The notes beneath the pieces are model-generated. The model did not search any database and was not told the origin of the DNA. It was given only the letters and a program-made list of their open reading frames with translations. This document shows positions 46,601-58,500 of a stretch of 64,000 bases of DNA, in pieces. Both the position numbers and the translations under genes were made by a program. Where the stretch lies: positions 92,553 to 156,552 of the forward strand of contig FN648545.1 of assembly GCA_000310025.1 (NCBI GenBank), written 5' to 3'. This stretch comes from Ectocarpus siliculosus (taxonomy: Eukaryota; Sar; Phaeophyceae; Ectocarpales; Ectocarpaceae). How positions within the stretch are numbered: position 1 is the stretch's first letter; every line of letters begins with the position of its first letter.

Positions 46601-47529
46601 ACAATACGCAGGGGTAGAGTAGCAAAAAGCACGAACAATAATATAAACAAACGTGAAAATGAGCGGTGAGACAACAACCAACCGCATAGAAGAACCACAT
46701 GTACTGAACATCGGACAGAAGAAGGAGCAGCCGAGCACAGCAGCGACAGCAGCAGCAGCAGCAACTACCATACTACAGGTTAGACCAGCCAGTGTACGTA
46801 TTTAACCCCATATCTGTGTGATCACGGGTTCGAGTAAACGGCACTAACTATTGCTATTAGCGCTGATTGAAGGTAAGACAATAAAAAAAATACAATGTAC
46901 TATATATACATAGAGTAGTACTTGTATAGAGTATAAATGAACGCGTACACCTATTACTGCTATGCAAACACTGAGCGTATACTCGGAGCAGTACGTCAGC
47001 AAACAGAGAGACTACCCATTTTAGATACTTCAGCAGCAGTCTTACCGTCCGAGACTATCTTCTTCGTGTAAGGGCACGTTATGTCACGGTAGCATGCGCA
47101 TTTGATGGTCTTCTTCAGGTCACCACCGTACACTTCCTTCGCCGCCAAGAGTCGGTGGTTACCGTCCAACACATAGGCAGTCGTCGTGGCGGCCATTTCC
47201 GCGGTCATAACCTGACCCTTCTCGACTTCGGGCAACGTCAACTGCGGCACAGCTGTAGGCATCCAACCCATTTCCGTTATGCTTGCCACGATCGCGGTCA
47301 CAGCAGCAGGGCTACGCTGCCTACAGTGTTCCGTAAATCGTATGTTCGCCAGCGGAATTTCCCACACACCCAACTCCAGGTCTTTCAACACGGACGAGAC
47401 ATGTAGAACGTCAGAACTCGCCGAGGAAGAGCCCCTTCCACCACCACCACCACCACCACGCTCAGAGCCCGCCCCTTCAGCTGCTATCGCTGCTGCTGCT
47501 CCTCCTCCTTCATCGTTGTTCCCGCTCAT
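40000..47529 (-). CDS. Gene A: ParB-like / zinc-ribbon / methyltransferase-like protein, 12 exons, 1187 aa
   Basis: Exons: 47529-47046, 46368-46115, 45928-45714, 45380-45252, 44660-44480, 43792-43443, 43151-42840, 42661-42393, 42202-41842, 41562-41382, 41213-40998 and 40611-40000. All junctions are GT-AG with matching phases, and the sum is 3564 nt. Residues 55-140 form a ParB/Srx-like domain (WEIPLANIRF, then LDGNHRLLAAK with DGNHR at 122-126). Cys pairs follow near 160-165. An acidic Asp run (exon 6) leads into CGHC, CPKC, CGDC and CKDC, likely two zinc sites. Exons 8-10 (about 642-912) hold GTVLVSLP, then SDGVVECALNLGRKVEAFL, which resembles the second half of a permuted N4/N6 DNA methyltransferase, though no clear DPPY is visible. 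The tail is unrecognised. Exon 11-12 assignment rests on splice sites only. A role in element DNA binding or modification is inferred. Confidence 0.75.
43588..43650. repeat. GTC/GAC microsatellite coding an Asp run in gene A
   Basis: About twenty GTC units on the plus strand encode a poly-Asp run in exon 6 of the minus-strand gene A. Long open frames on the plus strand here are artefacts of the repeat. Confidence 0.85.
44720..44945. mobile_element. MITE-like foldback element in intron 4 of gene A
   Basis: Arms of about 57 bp (44721-44777 and 44889-44945) are inverted copies, sharing ATACCGTATATGACACAAG, ATAACACACCCCC and GATTTTCAAAGCTCGATT with a few mismatches. The 110-bp centre is unrelated. 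It sits inside the intron between 45251 and 44661, so it is spliced out. Flanking TA-rich sequence obscures any target duplication. Confidence 0.75.
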
Positions 47530-47830
47530 CCTCCTCCTCCTTCCTCCTCCTCCCTCCTCCTCCTCCTCCTCGTCCTCCTTCCTGTAGCTCGCTGCTCGTC
47601 GTGTTCGAGCCCCCGCTTACTTCGTTCGTTCGTATCCAATCACGGACTCTCGTCTCACTCCCCAAGCTCCTCCTCCTCCTGTCGTTCGAGTACTTAGGCA
47701 CCACGACCGTGGGCAATACGTCGACAGCAGTGTGCTTCGAACAGCGGCAGCGGAGCAGCAGCAGCAACAACAGGTACAACACCTGGCAGCACCTACGCAC
47801 CAAACCCACCCACAAACCACCACCAGCAGC

Positions 47831-47861
<31 letters not shown>

Positions 47862-48726
47862 ATAAATCACACGCAGCAGAAGCACCAGGCAGCACAGGTC
47901 CAGCACACTCAAACAAACGCGGCAAAGCTCCCCCAGCACCACCGTCTGTAGCTGCGACTGATGATGATGATGATTGATGATGATGATGATGATGATGATC
48001 AAGAGATAGATATTGATCCGTACATACATACATACATATTATGTACGTACGTCAACTGTTTTTCTGCCATCTGCCCCAGCACCACAACGCGGGTCCAACC
48101 TGGGGGCTAATCACCTTCGTAGCCCGAGAGACGCCGTCCTGATTCCCTCTGGAAGCATACTGGATAGAGGAATCGTCCTTTTTACACCCTAGGCTGAAGT
48201 CCGTAATCTCGCAGCATGGAAATAAAGTCCAGTTTGATTCAAACGCACAACGACGTGCACTCTAGTTGAAATCAAGCCGGGAGAAGCCCGTTTAGACTTT
48301 TTCCCGTCAAACGGAGTTCCGAAAAGTCGATTTTGACTTATACGAATCTTTTCGGGGGTCATGAAGCACGCAAAACATTATGCTGGGTCCGGAATAAAAG
48401 AAGGTCGCCGAAAAGGTTCTCTTGATTCATATAAGTCAAAATCGACTTTTTGAAGTCGTCCGAACTGTGTTTTAATCATTCGGGGGGTTGTATAACCTCA
48501 TCTTAACTCGGATGCACAACGATGTGCGCCCGAATCAAATCACGCCCGTCAGACAGGCTTTTAGATCTTGACGGCGATCCGGCATATCCACCTCCCATCG
48601 AATTGCTCCCGCGGGCACGCGCCCGCGATGTAACATATCCCAGCAGGATGATTCTCACGCCACACGAACGCGCGTCGCCCGCCCCTGTGCTTGTTCAAGC
48701 GCACACCCTGCCGCGGCGTACCTGGC

Positions 48727-48759
<33 letters not shown>

Positions 48760-48831
48760 ACAACAAGAACAACCAACCCTCGTCCTGCTCCTTCTACTCC
48801 CCCGCCTAGTACTACTACTACTGGTAGGCGC
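47530..48831. promoter_or_regulatory. Shared 1.3-kb divergent promoter region of genes A and C
   Basis: Genes A (minus) and C (plus) start at either side, so this region should hold both promoters. It contains a CAG run (47824-47861), a GAT run (47959-48000), short CATA repeats near 48025, the 48233-48539 foldback and a CTG run (48726-48759). No TATA box or initiator could be assigned with confidence. Confidence 0.55.
48233..48539. repeat. 300-bp foldback (nested inverted repeat) between genes A and C
   Basis: Outer arms start TTTGATTC (48233) and end GAATCAAA (48539) and carry the CGCACAACGACGTGCA/TGCACAACGATGTGCG pair. Inner arms AAAAGTCGATTTTGACTTAT (about 48322) and its inverse (about 48432-48452) are nearly perfect, followed by TTTTCGG/CCGAAAA. 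The middle, around 48370-48400, is the loop. It could be a MITE, a bidirectional regulatory hairpin or an element-specific site. Confidence 0.75.
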
Positions 48832-51800
48832 ATGGTGCTCGCAGCGGGGGCGGCTTCGTTGTTCGGTGCAGCTACCCCTGTAAAGGACGCTGCAGAGGCG
48901 AAGAAGCAGCTGCTACGTACCAAAAGAGCTGGTCGGAAGGGAAAGCGACCGCTTTTTGTCGCCCCGGGGAACGACGCGGCGGGTGCCGGCGAAGAAGGGG
49001 GGGATGGGCACACCCAAACTCTCAAAGCTTCCAAGAGGAAGTGGCCAGAACCCTGGTCCCCGGAAAAGCTGAACGGGTGGCTCCATAACGAAGCGTCGAA
49101 GAAGAATGGGGGCGTTGAGGGGGCAGGCGGCAAGGGGAAACACAAGATCGCCCGTTGCTGCGGCCTAGATTGCGCTTTGCGGTTTTGCAAGCCAGATTAC
49201 GAAGCCGGGGACGATGGTTACTACTACGGAGGAGGAGGTGATGATGATGATGACGACGATGGAATGACTACTGCTGCTGCTGTTGCTACTGGTGCTGCTG
49301 GTCAGCACAATTGGGAGTACCTGCGAGCGGAGCAGGACCGCTTCGCGAAGCTAACTCGAGAACCGGACCGGAAAGCCTTCGTGGTCGCCCAGGTCCCCCC
49401 TCAAAAGCTGGCAAAGGGTAGCATGATCGCGGCGAACACTGTCGTCTGCAACACTGCATTTACGAGATTTTTCGGCGTTTTCGAGACCCTCGTCAGTTCG
49501 TGCAAGAAGACCCCGAAGGCCCAGGCATCGAGCAGCGTACACAGGTACGACTTCTTCATCGTGCTGTTGAATGGTGATCATGAAGTACGTAATTAATGTA
49601 TGTATGTATGTATGTATGTATGTATGTATGTTGGTGTATGTTCATACCTCAATACATACATACATGTACTACAATTAATTTCGCTAGGCCGACCGACGGT
49701 GTACGTACGTACGTACATACATACGTATGTATCGTCGACTATATACATACATACATAATAATGGAGGGATATATACTGCTGTAGAGGGCAATACGCCTCA
49801 CAGCTCTCTCTCTTTTTTTAACTTGGTTGGTTGTACTTAAAGGCCAAACTACTACTACTACTACTACTGTATACTGCTGCCTTAACGATGTAACATTCAT
49901 CTAATGTATGATTTCATATCTGTGTGTACAGTACCCCCTACTTAACAACCTACAACGAGCACGTACTTTATGTTTCACGCTGGATAGTTTGATTCACCAA
50001 CTAACTGTTGCCTGTCCCTCTGCTCTGTCTGGGCCTTGCTGCGCTGTCTGTCGTTGTTTTGGTGCTTTCTCTTTACTAACTGGATGTAAGGGCTTCAATC
50101 GCGTCGACGCGAGACCGTCCAAAGTTGGAGAGAGTGGTTGCCTTCCTGCACCGTCACGAAGACATGTATGGGCAGAAGACGCCGAATTCCGATCAGAGCT
50201 ACCTCTACCTGAAGAGCAAACTCGTGAGCAACCCCAGGCAGGCGTGTTTGATGTATTACCTAAACTGCACCACGTACGTACGTACGTTAGATGCCCTGTA
50301 CGGCCTGTATGGATGAATCTCTGTGCGTGGTTGAACAAACGAACCATCATCATCAATGATCATCACCACCGTACGACCAATTAGTAGAGACCAAAGACAC
50401 CCACTGCTAACAACGCGATAAAAACTCTAAACAAATTATATATCATGAAGTGTTGGACGGTGGTAACGTTCCGACTAATACAGTGGAGTTTACAGTGGAG
50501 TACTTTTTTACGACTAGACTTTATTTACTACATACAAACAGTTGACACCCGTAGTGAGAACTACACACATACCAATACATACATACATGCATAATTTACA
50601 GCCTATATTTCGTGTAGTTCGTTGGAATAATACAGCAATTAGATACACACACACGACTGACTCTGTCGCACTCACCACCACTCTACCGCCGACTCAACAA
50701 GGAGCTGTACGAAGAATACTCCATGACCACGCGGGAATTGTATGGCCAAGACCCAGCGAGTCTTGCCGAGCGTTTATGCTCGAAGAACTACTTCAACCAG
50801 GTGTGGAACGCCCACTTCGGGAACCTGAAGTTGAAACCGAACGGGGATTTCATGTTGTGCGAGATCTGCACTCTTCTAAAGGAAAAGATTCATGGGCAGG
50901 CCGGTTCGAGAGGCGTTCAAGACGACGCAGAGCGGGAGAGGCATGAGTCGGTATACAGAGAGCACCTCAAGGTAGGAATTCACCCCGAAACAAACGGGTT
51001 GTTATTGTGTGTGTATAATAGTTTGCACTGCTCGCTGCTGTGCTGCTGCGGGAAGCTGCTGCTGCTGCTGCAGCTGTGGTTTCATGTATGTATGTATGTA
51101 TGTATGTATGTATGTAGTAATAGGTCGGCACACAACAAATTAATTGATTGTTAATGCATCCATCCTTAGACATTTGCATCCAATCGCCCACGATAGATAG
51201 GGTCTACATATATATTATGATGAGGTCGCCGTCCGTCGTCGTCGCCGATCGCCCACGGTTGATACTACATAATACATACAACAAGTGGTCAACCCTCGTC
51301 CTCGCCGTCATTGTCCGTTGCGTATCTTGTCCAGGATGTGGAGAGAGATCGCATGTATGGTGCAAGACTTGAGAACCAAGCTGCCGTGGCCAAGAGCAAC
51401 GGCACACCGTGGGAAACGGTGTACCTCCAGGTGGACGCTGCCAACCAGAGCAACTTCGCTACTCCGATCGGCGCTTCGCAGGCTCATGGAGTCGACGACA
51501 GGTAGGTGCGGGTGGATATGATACGAACCTACCGGCCGACAGTAACCAGGGTCCGGCCAACTAATAGTCCTACATGTATGATACAGCTAAAAAAATATAA
51601 TCAATATGGATCTAATCCCGCATATTGCCCCGATTCGTTGCAGGGGTTACGCTGAACGCCAGAAGATCTATGGTGCGCTGGTGTCAGGCATAATGATGCA
51701 GGTTTTCATGATCCCGCAGATCCTCGGCACAGGTATTTTTACTTGACGTCTCTCTGTCAAGTAGTGACACTCTTTCTATCTCAACACAGGAACAACATCT

Positions 51801-54055
51801 GCGAACCACGTACGTACGTACCTGCGCACGTTACCGCCAGTGTTCCATTTCACGTATAATATGTTCGTTCACTGCTTGTTGCTTCAGAAGTTCGGCATTA
51901 ATTTTTGTGCATGTTCAAAGGTTGGCGTGTGTGTTGCGTTGTTAACAACGTCCTCACATCATTAATTTGATTTCTTGGTTTCACCACTTGATGCACATCA
52001 GGCAGCAACACGGTGTGTACGACGCTGTTCACATTGTTCATGGAACTCACCCTCCAGTGGAAGCATTCGTTGGGGGATGTCTTCATTCAGATGGACAACA
52101 CGGTGTCCGAGAACAAGAACAACTTCATCATGGGGTTTCTAGCGGCATTGGTTGGGAGAGGGGTGGTGAGATCCGTGACTCTGTGCTTCATGATGGTCGG
52201 GCATACCCACATCCAGATCGACCAGGTCTTCTCGTGGTAAGGGCGGCGTTCCTCTGCTGAAACTAACACCAACCCGTGTGACGTCGCGCGATGGGCCCAA
52301 GGCGTGGTTTGCACGTTACCCACCACGTAGTGACTACCTTAGACTACGTCGAACTCTCACTCCCGCTGTCGTCCTGTGTTCTTTTACAATACTACCACAT
52401 GATAATATAATCCGTGATAATGTGTGGATGCATGCATTCCCAAGAAAGTATTAGACAGTGGACGACTCGCTCCGTGCTCCTTGTTTCAGCATGCTAAATG
52501 TACATTGTCTCTCTGTCTGTCCGTCTGTGTTGCCGTGCGATCGAACAGTTTCGCCCGTAGCGTGAAAGGCTGCGCGGTGTTCACACGAGAGCACCTAGCA
52601 GAATTCTTCGAATCAGCCTACAAGACGCTCCCGGTTCAGTGCCGTACTCTCGAGAATCTCGCTAATTTTAAGGATCTAGTTCAGCCCGTCACGAGGCGAA
52701 TACCCAACATCACGAAGTTCCAGGCCTTTAACATCTCCAAGGAAGGAACAGCGATCGTCGCGAAGGTGAAGACAAAGTTACACCACGATGACTGGCTAGG
52801 CTTCAGCGCTGACGGCAAGACGGTGGGGACAGGTGCCGGTTTCAGGGGCTGGCGCCTAATGCGCGAGCGAGATGTGCGATTGGAGGAGACGCCGTCGTAT
52901 CTACTCAAGACTGTGGACGAGGAGATTATTCGTAAGATCCAGACACGCCAAGAGGCATCCTGGAAAAGGCTACCCGCGTTCGTTAGTCTCGGTGAGCGTA
53001 GTATACTCATCATACATAAAATGTAGGTGCCGTTGTCCCAGGTGGAATGATAGGAGAAGATAAGTGTGTATACCTGTATATAGACTAACAACATGCTTCC
53101 TATGGACGTGATGATGGCCGTTCGGTTACCTCGACACGACGCGTTGGTGGTTTGACAGACCCGGAACTTGTGAAGGCACAACACTTGGACAGTCTGCGGG
53201 TGCTGAGAATGCACGGCCGCAGAAAAATTCGACCTAGAAACCAATTAGCTGCCGGATTCTTTCCCCGCCGATGAAGACGACGACTCAGAAGAGAGAGAGG
53301 AGGATGATGGCGACATCCCCGGAGGGGAGGACTTCGGCAGTGGCGTTGTTGGTGGTGGCGACGTCAACTCCGATGACGACGACGATGGCGACGACCCTTT
53401 CGATAGCTCTGACGACGATGCTGAAATGTTGACGTCGTCGTATGTGGATAACCGCGAGCGATCCCTGAACCACGAGAGTGGTGTCAGAAGACGTCAACAA
53501 CGGAAAGAGGGGGAGGAGGTATCGCATGGAGCGGTCGGTTCTTTCAGCTTTTTCTTGGGTTCAGCCGCCCCTCTGTTGGTGGGGAAAGTGCAGGACACGC
53601 GCCAAGAATCGGGAAAAGAGGAAGAGGTTCTGCTTCACTGGTATACCCCTAGGAAAACGTTGGTCGCCAACGCGTCGAGCACCGCCTTTGACACCTATGC
53701 TGGAGCGATTTTCAACGCGGCTTATTGCCGGGTGGAAGTGGTGGGCCAGAGAAAGAAGTCCTACGTGGAGGACATGTCGTGGGAGCCCAAGAGCGGTATA
53801 GTCGCAACGTGCCCTAACCTCATATCGGGCGGGAAGAAGATACCGTCTACAGTTAAGAAGGCACTCAAAAGCGCCGCGCGCAGCCAAGGCCAGCCAACAG
53901 CCGAGCAGAAAGATGGGGAGGAGGGTGGAGACGACGATGTCGCTCATGGTAGTCACCCTACAGTCGAGAGCAGCAGCAGCAGTTGTAGTGGTATTAGTGC
54001 TAGGGGGGCTAACGTTCGCAGGTCTCCGAGCGGCGGGGGGGGGGGGGCGTGGTGA
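48832..54055 (+). CDS. Gene C: DUF7869-like protein, candidate DDE/D transposase, 8 exons, 956 aa
   Basis: Exons: 48832-49544, 50091-50277, 50702-50971, 51335-51501, 51644-51732, 52002-52236, 52549-52991 and 53289-54055. GT-AG junctions and phases agree, and the sum is 2871 nt with no internal stop. Residues 109-119 carry four Cys (CCGLDCALRFC), and 353-356 are CEIC after a WNAHFGNL segment, the usual zinc-binding lead-in. The core has LQVDAANQSNF (Asp424), IQMDNTVSENKN (Asp507) and VGHTHIQIDQVFS (Asp549, His543/545), as in the family I know as DUF7869. Their spacing would fit an RNase H-fold catalytic triad. An acidic linker (about 703-760) and a C-terminal domain with HWYTPRKT and GKKIPSTVKKAL follow. 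Catalytic activity and transposase function are inferred. ATG 48832 is the first in-frame ATG after the CTG run. Confidence 0.75.
49597..49760. repeat. TATG/CATA microsatellites in gene C intron 1
   Basis: Runs of TATG (49597-49630), CATA and GTAC occur just after exon 1 of gene C. Similar TATG runs recur in intron 3 (about 51087-51115). They produce Tyr/Val/Cys-rich false frames. Confidence 0.8.
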
Positions 54056-54958
54056 CGGTCGTTTGTCGACGCAGTCGGGGGAGGGAACAAACTCGGAGGT
54101 GGAGGTAGAACGGGGGCTTCAAAACATCCATACGGGGGGCGCGGGCGTAGACGCTGCCCCCCCCCGTTTAGACGAAGTTCTGCCAAAACGAACAAGCACT
54201 CGGGGCCTAATGCCAAGAAGATCTTGGGCTGAGGAAGGGTAGAGCGTATCCTTTAGACAGTGTCATTGTTGTCCTGTTGGCGTCGAGTTGATTGAGAGTC
54301 CTGCCTGTCGCCCACGTCGTTTTTGTCATGGAAGTACGGTCTCGTTGGTGGCGTAGTTTTGCCGTGGTTGTCAATAATACGTGACATGGTTTCAATTCTT
54401 GCCGATGGGGGTGCTGCCGGCCCGATACTGTGTTTGCTGCCCGCCTTTGAGTCTCATCTTTTTTCACGTCCAACACAACAGATTTAAGCAACTGGGGCCT
54501 CCATTGTGACGGAAGAAGGCATCCGAAATGAGGTTCTTGTGCAGTTGTTGATCATGGATGGGCATGCACAAACTTCCATTCGATGGAAGATACCTTGACG
54601 GGATCGAGCCAGATCACAGCTGCTGTGCACCCGACAAAAGTAAGCTTACTTTAGCGAGCGTCAAAACGTTTCCGTCCTTCGTCGTGTAATAAATTCAGCT
54701 GCAGTAGGCAGAATGTTCCATCGCCGCCCATGCGCACAAAAAGGAGTCGGTAGGGCACATAAAACTGGCCTAAAACGTTCCAACATGTCCGTCCTTGTTG
54801 TTCATCACCACGTTTAGAGATTGAAGTTAGGTTCGTTACCACACCAAGCGCATCCCGCAGAATCGAAAGCCAAGTAATGCCGAACTTTGTATTCTACGAA
54901 TTGTCACCGAATAAATAGGTTCTACCGCCAAAGCACGTTCACTATACTGTTACCCTGC
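54056..54958. other. Convergent intergenic region between gene C and block B
   Basis: About 0.9 kb lie between the stop of gene C and the stop of the SET-like frame. It holds only short frames and should contain both 3' ends. No hairpin or repeat was noticed. Confidence 0.5.
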
Positions 54959-55590
54959 TTAGACGCTACCCAAACTACCCTTAGACTCCGCCACATGGTA
55001 GTCGTACAAACGTTCTTCTCCAGCCTTGACATCTCTAGAAAGTCTGAACACCAGTACTTTAGATGGCACGAGCAGCTCCTCAAAGGCCGGGTTTTGCACG
55101 TGTCGAATCTCTGTACCGCCCCGGCCCTGCCTCCCGAGGCTGAGAAGTTCAGCATCAATTTGTTCGTGTGCCTCCACGTTAGCATCTCCGCCGTCCGAGC
55201 CGCTTGAGTTCATGTACCACAAGAAGCAAGACCGGTGAGGCACCATGTACAGCGCGGCCTGTGGACGACTGTTCTCATACTCTGTGCACAGCAGCCACAC
55301 TTTAGAAGTCACGTGGTGGCGAGGGACACCGTCCTTGTTCATGGCAGACACGACCTCTTCTACAGAATCATGCACTACGAAAGACCCGAAACAAGCCATA
55401 GGCATGGCGTCTCCTGCAGCCATGTCCTCCTGAGCAAACAAACCGAGTCCGTGACGATTGGATGCCTGCCGGGTGCACGCAAACAAGGCAACGGAGGGGT
55501 CGGCAGTTGTAGAGACATCAAGATAACCAATTGTGGATGCGTTTTTTTCAACGTCGTTCGGCGACCCACTCGAAAAATCCAACTTTGCAC
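54959..55590 (-). CDS. SET-like domain, C-terminal part of block B
   Basis: About 208 codons are open. Residues 44-53 read HGLGLFAQED, the start of a SET domain (G-x-G-x-x-A). Mid-way is CFLWYMNSSG, where SET domains have the N/F-M-N-H segment. Near the end, VFRLSRDVKAGEERLYDY matches the closing A-x-R-D-I-x-x-GEEL-x-x-DY motif. The Asn-His pair is not conserved, so methyltransferase activity is uncertain. There is no ATG near the start. The frame either joins the upstream methyltransferase-like block by an intron or is separated from it by a frameshift near 55600. SET domains methylate lysines, often on histones. Confidence 0.6.
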
Positions 55591-58500
55591 CTTTATTTCG
55601 AGTCCCTGGTCCTTCGCGGCCATGGCGGCGACCTGCTGCTCCGGGGAGATCACATGCGGTGCGTGTTGAGGTTGCCTCCAGGCCACTTCAACCGCCACCT
55701 CCCGTGGCACGTTGCTGTGAGGGATGTTCACGGGATGTGTGTCCCTCGAAGCCCAGACCCGAGGCGCCACCGACCGTGGCACGTTGCTGTGAGGGATGTT
55801 GGGGCGTGTCTCCCGAACCCAGGGTCGAGGCTCTCCCGACCTAAACTCCTCCTCCCATTTCCTCACTTTCTGCCTCACCGAGTCCACCGTACCGAAGTTA
55901 GGGACTAATGCCACCAGCGTACGTCCGTGCTTGAGCGCCTGTTCGCAAACTGTGGTGTCTACGGCTGCATCAGTTGTGAGCACCGCATCGTCTCGGTCGG
56001 TATATCTGGCGATGGGTTCGGCATGGTGACACATCGAAGCGGTAAATAAAGGTGTGCATGTTCGGTGTGTCATGTCAGAGCGGGGAAAATGCGACTCAGA
56101 TGCGGGTGCGTACCAAGCAAGAGACGACCGTCGCACACGAAACAAAATACAGAGCCATATACATTTAGGTTACATTAGGATGACGTTTCGAGCGGGAGCT
56201 CTATTTAATGGTATGCGCAAGACACCCTAACTCTCCGTACAAAGGAGGATTTACAGCAGCTCAGGTTACGGAAAAGGCACATCATTTGCACCCCCTTTTT
56301 ACGAAACTACAAGAATAAAACAGAACCATCACTATCTTACCGTTTAATGAAGAACGTGGTCAGGGGGCTGCTGATGAAAGACCCCTCGGCGGGTCTTCGC
56401 GTTGACCACTTCCCTACTTGCGGGTCTAACGCGGCGTCTACAGGCGGCTGGACACAGGTTGGCCTGGATGCCCGAGGTGTGTGTGTCGTCTCGCCCCCCT
56501 CATCGCTCTCCCGACCCCCCGGGTTGCAAATGAACCTCTCCCCATCCTTGTGCGCGACGAAGGTGATGGAGCTCTTGCCTGCGTGGTCAGAAGACCCAGC
56601 GTACGTTGATATGAGTGGCACCCGCTCTACCCGAAGACCCGCTTTCTCGAACATGTCTTGCGGGAAACATCGTGTGCGTGAGAGGGAAGAAAAAGGACGA
56701 GGGTGTTAACGTCAGTCGCACGGTATTCTTCATAGTTTTAGGAAGCCGACAACACAACAGCGTGGCATGGAAGGACAACACAGAATCCCCTAGCTATACG
56801 GAATTTTTCGACAATAGAATCACGTTGCAGGACATGGATCCACGCGGTACCTGTCAGAAGTAAGGTTTCCTGCACCTCGCCAGGTACAGACAGCAACACG
56901 GTGCCGTGGTTTTCCAAGTTCTTCGCGAGAGAGAGTCGAGGGCGGTCTGTAGACGTTGGTTCAGGGGAGACGACGAACAGCTGATGGAAGTCCCGGCCGG
57001 AATGCTGACAAACTGGGAGAGGTTGAGGAACGCCAGCGTGTACCTGATGCCCGCCGGATGCAATCCATCCAGATCCCCAACTGAATGTGGGCAGAATACG
57101 TCGATCGCAACGAGCCTCGACAAAAGCCGCCTGTGGATGTTGGTCAAGGAATATGGCGTCGTGTGCGTAGACCATGGTTGCTATCATCGTTGTGTTCGGG
57201 AAGGAACGGGGCCATCACGTCGGCCAGCCTGTCGCTGTTATCGCCCTTAACCCAAAATAGCTGCCAACACTTCGCACACGGCACATCGCACAACACTTCG
57301 CACACGGCACATCGCACGTACGAGGGCATACACTTTTTGGCTCACCTCCTGACAGCCATGTTGTCGGTCGCCACCTCGTTGGCTGCCGTTGCCGGCGCAC
57401 AAGCAGCGGAAGCAGCGGAAGCAGCGGCAGCTTCTGATGCCTTGGTCGTGGCTGCAAGTTGACCCTTGCCAGTCTTCAGCTTGGATTGTCCGACCTCCGA
57501 CGCGGAATCATCTTTAGCCGCGCGTTGACGCTTGTGAAGCTTCTGGTTGAACTGTTCGACCTCCGACGCGGCTTTCTCTTTTCACTCCTTCTCCTTTCTG
57601 ATGTGGATCTCGTGGAACGGTTTCATTGACTCGCACTTTTTCATCTCCTGATCTAATCCAAAAAAATAATTGTTGCCGCGGGGTGAAAGGCGTCGTTCTT
57701 GAGGTTACCAACATGAAGCCCGCGAAACAAGCGTGGAGTTTCCGGCGGATCGACCAGTTCGGTTAATCGTGCACGACAGCCTTCGGTGCGGGTTTCGTAA
57801 TTTTTGGCTGATCGAGGGCAAAAATGTATTCTCTTGTGAAGCAGTCTACCGGATGCCGGTAACCTACCTGTAATATCGGTTGCCACGGTCGACTAAGCTG
57901 GAACTCGTTGAGAGGCGTGTGCGGTAGCATCCCATCCGGGAAGCTCCTCGCGTGGATCGCACACGCTTCGTCAAGTGCGTGGTGGTGTAAGATGAACTGT
58001 GAGTACGGCTCGTACGCCATCACCCTGCGGACGAAACTGTGACGACGCGGAAAGGGACAATCGGCAGATATCAGTGGTTTGTTGAAGAACATTAACAAGC
58101 CTCTATCGACAAGTGCGTTTCTTCGTCCCAACTCCGTTGCGGCATCTGCATGAAGAACCTCACTCACTCATGGAATCCTGGAGTCCAGTTCCGTTGTGCG
58201 ACGAGTGCGGAAACGCTACGAACGGCGCGACCAGTGGCGCTCGCCGCCACGTCGAGTTCCCTGAAGTCATCCTCGGTTAGCTTTCCAATCTTGAACCCAC
58301 TACAAAAACAAGTGGGTGTTTCGACAAAAACAAAATTGTTGGGTGTCCCGCATAAAATGGATGGGTAGCGCGAAGGCGGACGTTTGGTGCGGTACGCTGC
58401 AAAAAAACTTCGAAATTGTCTGCAGAACTGCACGCAACGCAAGTAAACTTCAACGTAGGAATTTATCAAAGCAACACGACTAAGGAGATAAATATTACGC

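Noticed and set aside
50967..51191. Frames made of His/Tyr/Ile or Met/Tyr/Val repeats
   Set aside because: They are translations of TATG/CATA microsatellites in the introns of gene C.
48832..54055. KDZ (Kyakuja-Dileera-Zisupton) transposase
   Set aside because: The Cys-rich start is suggestive, but the core blocks (DNTVSENKN and GHTHIQID) match DUF7869-like proteins rather than KDZ motifs as I know them.
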